Shown here piece by piece: positions 25,401 to 37,852 of a stretch of 64,000 nucleotides of DNA. Position 1 is the stretch's first letter. Every line of letters begins with the position of its first letter. Source of the DNA: Gonatopus flavifemur (lineage: Eukaryota; Arthropoda; Insecta; Hymenoptera; Dryinidae); contig JAFFJZ010000001.1 of the NCBI GenBank assembly GCA_018340375.1, positions 47,980,001 through 48,044,000 of the forward strand. Reading direction: 5' to 3'. The notes beneath the pieces are model-generated. The model saw only the letters and a program-made list of their open reading frames with translations. It did no database searches and had not been told where the DNA came from. A program made the translations under genes and the position numbers.

Positions 25401-26146
25401 AAAATTAACTCTAAAATTACTACGAGCTTGAATGAATATGACTGACTTTCATTCCAGTATTTATTCGCGCATCTTTGCATTTCAAACGTATAATCGCTGG
25501 GAGTATTGATTTTAAATGAACATGAATTCAAAGGAACTTTAGAGTCACGAAAACAAAGAACGATCATCGTTTCAACAATTTCTATAAACAAAACTGCTTT
25601 CTCTGAATATTTGTAGCGCATTGTCTTTGTCGTTCATTCACAGATGTACATGAGAATGTGCACCGCGTATGGCACACACGTGAGAGGGAATGTAAAAATG
25701 TTTATCTATCCATTTGTTGAATGCTCATGGCAGATAAGTGTGTTTTACTAGGTCGAAAGAGACCGTAACCGTGTCTCCTTCACACGGCCCCGTCATCGTC
25801 GTCTTCGTCTTGGACGGTCTTCTTTGTACCACGTTCTTGAATCAGAAGAAGAAGAAGAAGAGAGTGAAGAACTTTGTCGATTGGCATACGAAAACAGAGA
25901 GAAGCCTTAAACTCGGATTCACACGAGAAGCCAGAAAAACTGCCGACATAAGAAAGTCTTCAAAATTACGTGATTAATCACCACCGGTCTTGTATACGTA
26001 ACGGGAATTAAAATATCCAAGTTTTCTTCAACCGGCCAATCATGATATGTATTTTCGATTCAATACTCGAGTAAATTGAAGTGTAAGAAAACAACGTATG
26101 ATTGTTTCCTCCCTTCTATCCACACGTAGAATAATTTCTTTTTGCG

Positions 26147-26173
26147 AGAAGAAGAAGAAGAAGAAGAAGAGGA
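26147..26173. repeat. (GAA)n microsatellite
   Basis: About nine GAA units. A shorter GAA run lies at about 25848-25861. Confidence 0.5.
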
Positions 26174-27822
26174 GTGGAACGACCATGGAAATGACGATGA
26201 CGAATGTTGTGTTGATGGTGATGAGAATGATGACTGCCCCGCTGTGTGTTCATCGAGACGACGACGATACACTCTACTCACGGAGTCGGGAAGTGAAACA
26301 ATAAAAACTCTCATTTTCTTCTACGTCCTGCTATCTGCAGATTCACGAGTGTATATCTTCCCGAGTATAGTACACGTTTAATGCTTTTATATATAATTTG
26401 TATGAGTAGGAAATAGTTGTATGGAATTATTGTAACGACGGTGGTGAATGGTTCTCGAAGATACACTGTTGCACACTCAGCAATCCTAAGAAATGCGAAG
26501 ATCCCAGCGAAGTAACGGCTGAGATAAAAGTGGGTATCGATATACTGTTTCGATAATAATTCAGCCCATTTGAAGTTGGTTTTGTAAAAACAAAGGAGTT
26601 GTATGTATGCGAGGGAATAGGATTTAACTAACCAAACCAACCGTAACTCTTTGGTTTTGAATGTTACAAACGAATACAAATATATATCTTATTTTTTTCC
26701 ATGTTGGAAAAAGAAAACGTTTTTCAACACAGTGGTTTACTTCTTCATGCGCAATTTCCATGTTAATTGTTACAATTATCCTGTTATGAGATTCACTCAC
26801 ACCATACTGGAAGAAATTAAATGTGAAATTTCACACTCAGCCCACGCTGAAAGTGGCGAATGTAGGTCCTCACTCGCAATCGGTTTCTTTTTCATCTTTT
26901 GCGAAATATTTCTCTTCGTTTATTATAGATCATTGGAATAGAATATTTTTCGTCATTTTTTTGGCGCAAGAATGAAAATTTCTTGCCGCTAACGAGTTTC
27001 TTTTTCATATCAAATTAAATAAAGTACTCGTTATATGCGGTACTGTGAGGAATTGTTATTTATCAAAGCTCTGCTACGAGGAGTGATTTTCTTACCTCGA
27101 GAACTCCCTCCTATTCTCTTTTCAATCTTTTTACTCTGCCAATGGGAATCCAGCGATTGAAAATGAAGAATAAAATTATCTGAAAGGATACGTCGAGAAA
27201 ACGTGGTGGAGTAACATGAACCTTGTCTAAATCTCACAGTTAGCAGGATAACACTTGCTCGAAGCAACTTGAATTAATATTCGAAATACATTCTTCATAT
27301 CCTTTACAACCTATGCACACGCCAACACTTGAAGATGATTTATAAATCAAAGCTTGAAAAACAAGTTGTTAAATATTGAGATCGATATATTAAAAACATA
27401 AATCCGTTGGTTCGACTTATCATAATTCTCACATATGAATATCTCATTCTCTCGTACATCAAAATGTTCTGAGTATTTTCAATCTTCCCAGTTGAATGTA
27501 ATCGAGAAGGTGAGAATCAATATTCAAAGAATTTGATGCTGAATATATATTGTGTATTTCATTAATAATACCGTGTGGGTCAAAAACATATTTTCCCACG
27601 TGATATTTAATTTGGAGAATTTATATACACTTGTCCATATACATTCTATGTAATACAAGAATTTTTGCTCCACCATTGTGCACTACTGTGTCCAAAAAGT
27701 AAGGTGACATTTGAATTCAGACTCTGTGCGCAAAGGTATTCGGGGAAGTTTTCTGATGTTTAGGTTAGTAAGACTGTCTTTGATATCCGAGCCCAGGGTC
27801 ACATCAAAATATTCATTAGTGT

Positions 27823-28602
27823 TTGAGATACGCTTCGTTTCGTAAGCTGCTGAAAGTGAATTTTTTGATTTTTATAATGTCTGCATTTGTCGAGCAAAGA
27901 ATTTGTATTAAATTTTGTGTCTGGAATGAACTTTCTGCTGTTGAGTTGTTGTGGATGGTGCAGGAAACCTTTGGTGATGAGGTTATGTCGAAAAGAAAAT
28001 GTTTACAAGTGGTATGAAGAGTTTCAAGGAGGTCGAGAACGTGTCGGAGACGGAAAATGTCCTGGTCGATCATCAACTTCAACTGACGAAGTTCACGTCC
28101 CAAGAATCAAAGATTCGGTGCTCGTAAATCGTCGATTAACAATTAGAGATCGTGCTGATGATGTTGGCATTTCAAGAGGATCAGTCAATACCATTTTGAA
28201 GGATGAATTTCGATTGGTACCAAAAACACTGAATTTCCTGGAAAAACATCGTCGCGTTGGAGTGTGTAAAACAATGCTTTCTGGCTATCAGGACAAAATG
28301 AAACGCATGATTACGGGAGATGAGACGTGGATTTATGCTTACGACCCGGAAACAACCGATCAATCAAGTGAATCTCGCGCTAAAGGTGAGACAAAACCAA
28401 AAAAACCGCGCCAAAGTCGCTCAAAAATCAAGGTTCTGTTGACTGTTTTTTTTTTTTCGATTATCATGGTGTTGTGCATTTTGAGTTCCTTCCGCCAGGT
28501 CAAACTGACAACAAAGAATATTATTTGAGCGTGATGCGTCTTTTACGTGAAGCTTTTCGCCTAAAAAGAACGGAATTGTGGCGAGACAAGTCTTGGTTTA
28601 AG
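27823..28602 (+). pseudogene. mariner transposase remnant (copy 3)
   Basis: It has the same reading-frame breaks as copy 2: near GDEVMSKRKC and at the 12-T run at about 28446-28457. It retains the GDETW block with the first catalytic Asp and continues to RLKRTELWRDKSWF, where the nested element begins. The second and third catalytic Asp (the HHDN and PCDFW blocks) are deleted. It is non-functional. Confidence 0.5.
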
Positions 28603-28829
28603 CACGGAAGAAAAATGGTTTGCTACTATGGCACCTACAAAGAAATTTGTTGTCCTCGCATGAATATTCACTCCAGCAGCTAAGACGTTAATTCTGTTAA
28701 CAAATTGGTTCATGTCAGCAAAAAGTGTAGTTGTGTCAATCATTTTTCTTACTCTTTCAGCTAATTTTTTTTGTAGACGCTACAGTAACAGACTTGCTTG
28801 TTATGCCAGCAATATTTTTCTTCTCCGTG
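28603..28829 (+). mobile_element. CACGG-type MITE nested in mariner copy 3
   Basis: The ends are CACGGAAGAAAAATG and, inverted, CACGGAGAAGAAAAATATTG. AG flanks both sides (28601-28602 and 28830-28831), a perfect 2-bp duplication. The interior carries AGCTAA/CAGCTA-type words. Its presence in a young mariner gives it an age limit: it moved after that mariner did. Confidence 0.5.
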
Positions 28830-28973
28830 AGTGCATTGTACCCGGGGGGGGGGGGGGGATTACTTTGAAGGCGATGGACCTGATTTCGGAGAATAAATGA
28901 AGATTTTTGAAAATTAATGCTATGTTACCTCATTTTCTGAACACCGTAGTATTTTTCCAATCTCATAAACCCA

Positions 28974-29229
28974 CTCTCTAAATCTGGAAGAGTGAAGAAT
29001 CATCCATTCTACTCCACTAAGTCTCAGAAGGAGTGGAATTTTCACTCGTTTCGAGTGAAGTGTCACTCTTTTGGAGTGAAAAAGTCACTCTAGAATTGGA
29101 GTGACCATGAGTTTCTAACCTCAAACCTTAGATTATCATTCTGAAAGAGTGGAAATTTCACTCAAAATTCCGACAGGCTCACTTCTGGCTATCTAAAGAG
29201 TGAAACCTCACTCTAAGAATTTTAGAGAG
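28974..29229 (-). mobile_element. GAGTGA-word MITE, copy c (256 bp, inverted)
   Basis: It reads in the opposite orientation to copies a and b and is somewhat more diverged. The ends are CTCTCTAAATC and TTTTAGAGAG, flanked by CA on both sides. It lies 24 bp beyond mariner copy 3. Confidence 0.5.
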
Positions 29230-30605
29230 CAGCTAAGAGCGCATAGAATTCTGAGAATTTTAGTATACTTTCTGAAGCACTCTCAAAGGTGTTTTGTGGA
29301 ATGACGGAAGAAAAGAATCGATTTCACGTCTGATACGTCGTCTCTTCGCCCAGTCTTGAGTTTGGCCAAGTGAATCAAAGTGAAGCTAGTCGAATGGCAT
29401 TTTTTGCCCACGTGGATGCTCGTTAAACAAAGAAACTGTCGCAATGGAAAGGAAAAAAAGCACAGAACAAGCTGTACGAAGAAAAAACATGTTCAAAAGA
29501 GACATATACCTGCAAACTTACATACATATCATTAACGAGTACCGAACGACGAGTGGGTGGTGGGATCATAGAGAGCATAAATAAACGTGATGATGAAAAC
29601 GTTTCTCGAAGAATAGTAGCACGTCATCGTCCTCCCACAGACGTCATTGAAAACTATGCCTTCGCAAGGTCTTTTTGCAGATTTTCTTTCCTTCTCACAG
29701 TCGTTTGACACAACAATATCTGTGATGAGCATCCACCTGTCTGCGATTTTTTACCCATCGCGTAAAAAGCTTTTCATGAAGAAAATTCGTCTTCACAACA
29801 GTTGATTGCGAAAAGGAAATTGTATAGACAGAATTCCTCCTATGTTTTTGGTAAATAAGGATAACTTTCCCCACGATTTATTATGAAATGCAAAACAAGT
29901 GAGCACCAGAACCATAAGAAATAGTGTCAAAATTATAACACAGAATATTCTCCAGAATTCTAAAATAACGATGATTTATTTGTATAATGATTTATTCCGT
30001 ATCTAATCAATTTCCGAACGTGTGAATCTTGACGAAGTCGTGAAAATTTCCAACTGTTCGTTCACCGGTGCCGTGACCCCAAACAGATAACATTTATATG
30101 TGCCATGGGTCACCGATGCAGGAACAAATCTGCAGTTCTTACATTCACTCGTACATTTACACATGACTCGATTCACCTGGTACACACGTTTTCAATATGA
30201 GAGTTCAGAGCTCAGGGCTCAGCTAGTGCAAAGCATGAGATAAATAAATATACATAAACTCGGTGTTACGGAACTTTTATACCGTGTGGGTCTTTCTGTT
30301 TTATGAAATGAACAATCGTGAGGGAGTTGAATGTCAATGCCGTAGCGAGATCGCTTTGTTTCAAATAAATTCTATGCACATATAGGAAGAATAAATAATT
30401 CGCAATGTACGAATTGTTGTAAAAATAATTTTTCAAGGCGTGATGAGAATTTACTTTTCCAACTACGCTACTCGTGTGTATCAGCCCACATTGAGTACGT
30501 TTAACTTCCAGAATTATGTCATTTGCGTGGGATAATAAGAACAACAATTTCAATCTTCCACGTATCGAGTGAAGAACTGTTACGAACCAATGCTCATTTC
30601 TATAC

Positions 30606-30631
30606 GCGTTGAGTATTAGCGTTGAGTATTA
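30606..30631. repeat. 13-bp tandem duplication
   Basis: GCGTTGAGTATTA occurs twice head to tail, with no mismatch. Confidence 0.5.
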
Positions 30632-32095
30632 GCGTAGTTTGAATTTCTTTCGAGAACAGAATCCTGTGCAAGTCTTGACCTCTCGAAGAACCGCGAGCTC
30701 TAAGCATTCATCTATGATTGGACATACATTAAAATCTCATAAAAATGACTCTAGTTAATCTCTTCGCTCTCAGCAACATCCAGAATTATCGATGTTGTAT
30801 ATTTGTTGATTTTTCTTTCTCAATTTAATCTCCAAAAGCTCTGGAAAAGGAATCTTTAACTATGAATCACTCAGATTCAAAGTGTTTGAAAATATTCCTT
30901 AAAATATGGAAACATTTGTTGAAAAGGGATCATTTGTGGCCAGTATGGAATACTTGAATTCTTAAATAAGTTGAATAAACTAGTTATATTTCGAAGCTGT
31001 GAAGTATTTTATTGTATAAAGTATCCATCGCTTGGATCCAATGTACGTTATTTTCCTTGTGTTTAATAAAATAAGTTGAATATATTGCTCGAAGACAAGA
31101 TTCAGGGCCTGTGAAGCTCGGTGTAGGATATGAGTCGATAAGAGGATTATCATCACCAGTGAAATATAATCAGAATCTATACACGAGTAAACATTGGGAT
31201 TGATTTATTGTAACGTTAATAACTCAGTGCCGTTAGTATTGAAAAAAATGTGACAAGTCGTAATTTCTACTACACGATATCCGATGGTTGCCAGAAGATG
31301 TGCGACGACGTTGAAAGCATGCAAAGGAAAATAATACGCTTCGGATAATCTACCTGCATATGTTTTAAAAGGTCACTAGGTTGGTTCGAACACAATGATT
31401 GACGAGTGATAACGTGCTTGATAATTCTGAACTCGAATTCACCGAACGATTCGAAACCGCCCTATTTCGATAATGTACAGATTGGATTGAACATGTGATG
31501 TACAAACAAATCACCAGTCAAATTCATTTCTATACTCTCGTTGGTACTTTTTTACTTCGAGCTGACTTACATTTCACAAATTATCAAGAAAATTCGATGC
31601 TCCGAATTGTTCGTTTAATTGAGCCGAAGAGCGATAAAACGACAGGACCGTTTTTCTTTCTCTCATTATGTTTCTAGTTGAAGGTTGGTTGAATCGATGA
31701 GATATCATTTGAATACATTCATTTGGTACAATTTGGGAAAAACAGGTAATAAAATATACTGAAATAAACATCCATATAATACGAAAAAGTGTTTCAACTC
31801 GATTTTAAATTCAGATATATCAATTCTTTTTTAATCGGCGATGTTTCAATTCAGCGGCCAAAATTTAGTGGCTGAATGATGCGATGAATTGTTTATTTAT
31901 TGAAAATAAGAAACTTTTCCTTCACTTTGAGGAACTGTTCTGGTTTTTATAGTTATTAAATTTCTCACAGGTGAAGACAAAATTCATCCTATCATAGTGA
32001 AAATCTTTGACAATGAATGATAAGCTTTGGAGTTTCATTTCAAAATGCTTAGAGAAGATATTATAGGACTTCATTTATAGATATTTCAAATATAT

Positions 32096-32281
32096 GAAGC
32101 TGAAACTAGCAGCCGTAAAGCTAGCAGCTGATTGTGTTATAACTTTCGACTAAACCTTGTTGAAGCTTCGTTAATATTAGAAATCGATCAAGTAGCACAC
32201 CAGTAAACGTTTCAGATGCTCAAATACTTAATAAATGTTTTGTGTAAAAAGTTATGACAGTCGGCTGCCAGTTTCAGCTCT
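32096..32281 (+). repeat. inverted-repeat element AGCTGAAACTAGCAGCC
   Basis: AGCTGAAACTAGCAGCC at the left is the inverse of GGCTGCCAGTTTCAGCT at the right, with one mismatch, about 150 bp apart. A partial copy of the end occurs at about 53744-53777. No target duplication was resolved. Confidence 0.5.
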
Positions 32282-32942
32282 ATTTCAAATACAGTTCAAA
32301 GGGAATAAATAATCCTCAATTACGTGATAATTATATTCCACGCCAAGTGCATTTATTTTCGAAATGAAAAAAAAAATTGAGTTTGAGGATGGATAAAAAG
32401 CCCTTCAGCTTTTGATAATTCGCAACAATAATATGTATCTTCAATGGCATCTGCCATCTCTCAAGGAAGTGCAAGATCCACTCGGTTTTCAAAGCTATCT
32501 ATATAATCTTCCACCTTCTCGCTCCTCTCAAAGATAAATTAGCGGCTCTAAAAACACCTGAGTTTATGAAATCTATTGTTCCTCCGGCAAAATATACATT
32601 GATTAATATTAAGATACAAGAATACGAGAGATGAATGAGATTAAGATATCTGCGAAGTTCATCAGTTACTCAACGATTCAAAGTATTTCCTAGAAAGTGA
32701 GTATTAGATGCAAATGAATTGATGAATATCCGGCAACCAATGTCAGAGAGTATCGAACAAACTTCGAGATAGTCGATTATCAACCTTCTTTCTTCAGGAT
32801 GTATTTTCAAACTTTTCTTGTGAAGAATATTTTTGAGATTTCAAAAGATTGCTTATAATTTTATCTCGTGAATAGTTTATACGAAATCTGAACTACACAA
32901 GTAAACAACTATAAGTCTGAACTATAGTTCTGAATTACACTA

Positions 32943-33173
32943 GACGGAGAAAAGAATATAATAATGGTTATTAAACAAAGTATAGTAATCGAAGGATATA
33001 ATTCATTATGACGTCAAATACTATACATCTATCAGTGTTTAGCAGAAATATAGTAACTGTTACGAGAGTTATGATGAGTTATCATATACCGACTATCATT
33101 TATCGTCACAATGAATCGTATCCTCCGATTACTATATTTGTATGAAAATGGTTATCATATTTTTTTCTCCGTG
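32943..33173 (+). mobile_element. CACGG-type MITE, ATAGTAA word (231 bp)
   Basis: It starts gACGGAGAAAAGAATATAAT (first base mutated) and ends ATATTTTTTTCTCCGTG, flanked by TA on both sides. The words ATAGTAA/TTACTAT and ggttat/ataacc occur repeatedly in both orientations. Confidence 0.5.
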
Positions 33174-36100
33174 TAGAGATATATTTATCAAGTGTTGGCA
33201 AAGTCAAATCCTCGAGCATGTCTGACTACCTATGATTTATCTACTTAGTAAATTTATAATCGCTCTACGTTAATTTGTGTAGTTCAATGTTCCATAAGAT
33301 CTTCATTTAGTTCAGTAATTGTATAAGACGGTTATTATTTGACATTTATTTGATTAGAATTGCTCATTGCAAACCAGGAAATTTTAAGGGAAAGTATTAA
33401 ATCCAATACATTCTGAAGAATTTAAATGAGAATTCGTATTAAAATATGGCAAACTGTGCGATGTAAACACATAATTCACGAATTTTGAAGAACTAGGGAA
33501 GAAATAAACTCAGAACTTAACTGAGAAAGGAATTCCTCATTTTCAAGTTGAATAGAGCTTATTTTGTTCAAAAGCATTGCCTTGAAAATTACTACAATTA
33601 ACAGTGAATTGAGGAGTAATTGATATTGTGAAACTATAAAATAATTAATCCACTACGAGTTATCTAACATCGTGTACTTGCACTTCGATGCAAATTTCTC
33701 AAAAGATTCGATCTCTTTTCGAACTTGTGAATTATTCAACGATTCGCAAACAAGACATCTCAATTTCTCACGGGATGTACTTGCGAAATATTTCTTCAAA
33801 GTGTCCTTGTTCTTGATATGTTCGAAAACTGTATGAGACAGATCCCCGATCACACGTGTTGCATCGATACGGCAAGTCAATATGTCATCCATACTTTAAC
33901 GCGTAGCTCGAAAACCACGAGAAACTTCTGCTTATTTCAGAAACGAACGACAATTTGTTGTCTCCCTAGCCAATTGAAAATCCATTTACGTCGATCGAAA
34001 AGAGTGATTTATTTATTTATACGTATTTTTGGATTTTTCAAAATAGGAATGTGAAGTTTCATGCATTGTAGAACAGCAAATTTGGAGCACCATGAACCAT
34101 GAGAGAGTGTAAAAATCCTAACCAAGCGAGCATTATTTTTAGAATTCTGAGTAAAAATGGTTGGTAGCTTCTATTCAAGGTCTAACGAAGGGTCTGACTA
34201 GGTCTTGATCAGGCCCTGATTACACCTGGGAGATATCACGAATTATTTGCTGATAACGGTGTATCCTTCGTATACTTCTCTTCCATATTCCTCGAGAAAA
34301 ATGAATGTTGTCCCTCTGGCGAACTTCCATCAGCTAAAACGAAACCTCCAAGAAGGAAATTTCTCCACGGAACTGAATTCATAAACACGGAACTGTCGTG
34401 TGCTGCAAAACGGTCTGTGAATCTTGTTCTTGGCCCAAAATCGTGCCCACTTTTGCGTGAATCTAAATAAATTAAAATATAAAATTTTGTAACCGAATAA
34501 AGCTTATGATAATCGAGAATTCAAGATATATTTTCTTAACGTTTCGTTAATCTCAGCTGTAACCAGAATTATAATCGCATATTCATCACTCGATTCGTCG
34601 CGAGGAAAGTTCTGATCGATAAATATTTGCCGAGGATGTAAATCATTCTCTTCGAAATGACTTTACAAGTTACAAATGAACAATTTTCACTGAAAAGCAA
34701 ATTGAAAAGTTACACTTTCCGTCTCTCGTTCATCATACATCGAATATAAGAATGCATAGCTTTTTAACTCGTCATCAATATTAATGAATAACTTGAATTA
34801 CGTGCAAATAACTGGGTCCTGATATACGCCGAAGTACCGATTTCACTTATTACTCCATTAAATTGTAAATTCTCCTCGATTTTTATTCAACAAAGAAGAT
34901 TTTATCTTTCTTACGATGAAAATCGTACTACATGTGATTTATTTAAAATCTTTTTGCATCCAACTTTCATTTATGTATTTATCTATTCATTTTCTTTATC
35001 AATTCCACGATCGAGTTCTTGTTCTTGAAAAACAGAGACGAGTGCTGTAGCATAAATGTATCATATAATATATGCTTCTGGTAGTTCCATCTTGCTCTCC
35101 TATCGCGATGAAACATATACAACATATAAACAGAAAATTCATAAAGTCGAATTACCATACAAAACAACATTGCCAAGTTTTCCAATACAAAACCGCTTCT
35201 TCCATGCGGAAATATTAAAATCCCTGCTCCCGAGTTTACTAAAGGAGCATTAAATGTTTGTATAAATAATAATTACATTCGCCCAACGACCAACCGGATT
35301 TTTGGAATTCATGCGCACCAGATTACGATTTGAATCGTAACAAATGCAATTTCACATCTCATAAAACGCATTGTACAACAATATATTCTCATGTAACATC
35401 GTATACGAATTCAACAGAGAAATCATTCCTAGGATAAATAACACAAAAAAAAGGGCACAGAGATTGCAGAAATCAAATTGTTCTCTTCTTGATAATTCAA
35501 TGATAATTACATAATGTTTAAAAAAAAACATGATTAGAAAAAAAAATGTCTCATCGTTAAAGACGATTGCAAAGAATAATAATTGTTGTTGAAGAAAATA
35601 ATTCGAGATCGTCAGAATGTAGTTGGGGGAAAAAAATGAAAAAAGAAATATACCGAATGGAACGAACCTTGAAGAGACTCCTTGACATTCTGCTTGGTGT
35701 CGAGTCAGCTGGAAAGGAGAAGTGGAAGAATGAGATGAAGAAGTGAAAAGAAGATGATAGAGTGAAGCGGAGCAGCATATCGAGCGACCTAAAGCAAGTT
35801 TATTGACACGATGTCATGGTTACAAAGAGGAAAGGATGTTACAACAAGGTTAAACGTAAGAACAGAAGCTTATTTTACCTGAAATGTATTCATTTTAATC
35901 TCGCCACCTTCGAGATGAAATGAAAAACAAAAGTGAATACACGAGTGAATTTGATACAAACTTTCAGAAGTAATTAACACGTGTGAGATACGTTTGTGCG
36001 ATAAGTTTACAAGACTTATACATTGAAACCTCGAATCCTATTATTTCATCGTCGAGTAGTTGGTTTACCGCAAACTTTGTTCCCAATTGTGTCCGAAGTC

Positions 36101-36291
36101 GTGTTAATTCAAGGTATATACACGAATATACTAATCGTTTCTGAGACTTTCTATTAACCATGTGATATAATCGGCTAGAGATATATTTAGAGTAGTGCGA
36201 GGATTGATCAAATATTAAAGAATCCCCTCAAGAATCGTAGATCCACACGTCCATTACGTATCGATGTCTGTCACTGCCTCGGCGAGTATAG

Positions 36292-36311
36292 AATATATAT
36301 ATATATATATT
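36292..36311. repeat. (TA)n microsatellite
   Basis: About ten AT units, perfect. Confidence 0.5.
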
Positions 36312-37493
36312 TGAACGTGCACGTGACGTTGACGTACATGTACGTGCGATGAAATATGAGTTTTCGTCACAATCAAACCGTTTATCCCTTAATCATAGAA
36401 TTATCGGATGTGTTAGAGTAAGAAATAAATAATAATAAGAATAAATCATAATAAAGTATACGTTTTCGTTTCCTCATTCCTGTCTATCAGGTTCCTTGTC
36501 GCATTGTATCAGAAGGAGAAATAGATTATAGAAATCCGTTACGTTATAGCGACACTGCGTGTCTCATCAGATGTCGTGTTCGAATACCGTAACGAGACTT
36601 GGATTGCGATTGAAGAAATAGGGGGAGAAAGCGACTATGACGTGATTTGGAAAATTAATATTTTTGGTGATTTTTAAAATTGAAATCCTCTTCGATCGTT
36701 ACACGTAATAAAGTCGAGTAGCTGTAGGTATATTTATTTTAATCCTCTTATATTCACCCACTTTCAGTGCATTGCTTCTCATACTTCGATAGAATACGAC
36801 TTTATATAAATGATTACTTCCAATAGATAATTACTTAATGATTTGAAAGATATACTCATCTACTCATCGTCGACTGATCTTTCGTAAATGTCAATAAACG
36901 ACGACGACTTCAACTGCGACGGAGGACGGTGTATTCTGACATTTTGTTCCTCGCATTATCCCATCCACGTCCTATCGCAACAATTTCCTCGCAATTTTAC
37001 CGTATTAAAGTTATCTTTGTTTTATATTTGACAAGATAATGATTCAACTCTCTCGAAGTTTTTGAATGAATGACGTTACAAACGTTTTACGTTTGTATTC
37101 AAATGTTACTTTGATTTATGGAACAGATGACATTTTAAAATCATTGGATGGATTCTTTTTGTGACTATAATATAATTGTATCGATTTATCATCTTATTCG
37201 CGATTGCGATCGAGCTGTTTGTACATTCGTTTGAATAATACGTGTATATACAAAATGTACGTGTTCTAGATAACAAGAGTTCGGTATATGTTGTATGTTT
37301 TGCTGAATCACATGCAGAATGAGTGCCCGCTAAGAATTATCTTTCATCTTGATAAAATATTTCTTGAAATCGAATGTGTATTCATTTGTTTGCCGTTCAT
37401 TCGGGATATTCAATAATAATCTCCCGGCTTAACGTCAATAGGATTATCATGTAACAATAATAATGATCGTGTCTTTATTATTTTTTGTTACAG

Positions 37494-37716
37494 ATGTACA
37501 GTTGTGTTGTTCAATCCACGAAGAAACACGCAGGCCCACGTGCTCAATGCTTGTCGAAAAACTGTCACATCTTTGGCATTGGCGGGCGATGGAAGACTGC
37601 TGGCAACCGGCGAATGTGGACATATGCCGAATGTGAGGGTTTGGGATATTTCAGATCCGCAAAATGCGGTACAAATCGCGGAATTTTCTGGGCACAAATA
37701 TGGTATTAATTGTGTG
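37494..37716 (+). CDS. Wdr62: Wdr62 coding exon 2 (WD40 blades 1-2)
   Basis: The acceptor is ttttttgttacag and the donor gtaagt. The first base completes the Gly codon left open by the previous exon, giving PAGCTVVLFNPRRN. It continues with a complete blade: TVTSLALAGDGRLLATGE, then GHMPNVRVWD, then SGHKYGINCV. The GH...WD spacing is typical of WD40. It leaves in phase 0. The exon lies between the two largest introns, and the Psq-HTH element begins 136 bp downstream. Confidence 0.5.
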
Positions 37717-37852
37717 GTAAGTTTGGAAATAATTCATACCGTATGAAAGAAAGTATAATGACGCTTTAAGCTGAAATCGTCGAGTTTTTAATTCAATAAG
37801 AAATCTTTGTTGAATCTTTCAGAATGCCGTGAGAAGGACTCATAAAGATTTG

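Larger units (their letters stand above)
27683..28949 (+). mobile_element. mariner element copy 3 with a nested MITE
   Basis: It starts CTACTGTGTCCAAAAAGTAA and ends in the inverted repeat at 28949, followed by TA. The left flank reads CA instead of TA, probably by mutation. It is close to copy 2 through 28599. There about 270 bp of mariner sequence (equivalent to about 11969-12240) is replaced by a 227-bp CACGG...CCGTG element. It then resumes with a 15-base G-run and the right end. Confidence 0.5.
5795..37493 (+). other. Wdr62 31.7-kb intron
   Basis: It runs from gtaagt to ttacag and is filled with mobile DNA listed separately: two mariners, two GGGGAGG repeats, GAGTGA elements, CACNG elements and a giant hairpin. 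I recognise no gene in 7130-10209, 12366-16326, 22431-27682, 29230-32095 or 33174-37493. These stretches are AT-rich sequence with scattered chance reading frames below 130 codons and simple repeats. Enhancers are plausible in such an early intron but cannot be read from the sequence. Confidence 0.5.

Noticed and set aside
36290..36350. TA-repeat next to cacgtgacgttgacgtacatg as a regulatory cluster
   Set aside because: CACGTG and ACGT words are present but isolated, and there is no nearby transcription start to support a function.
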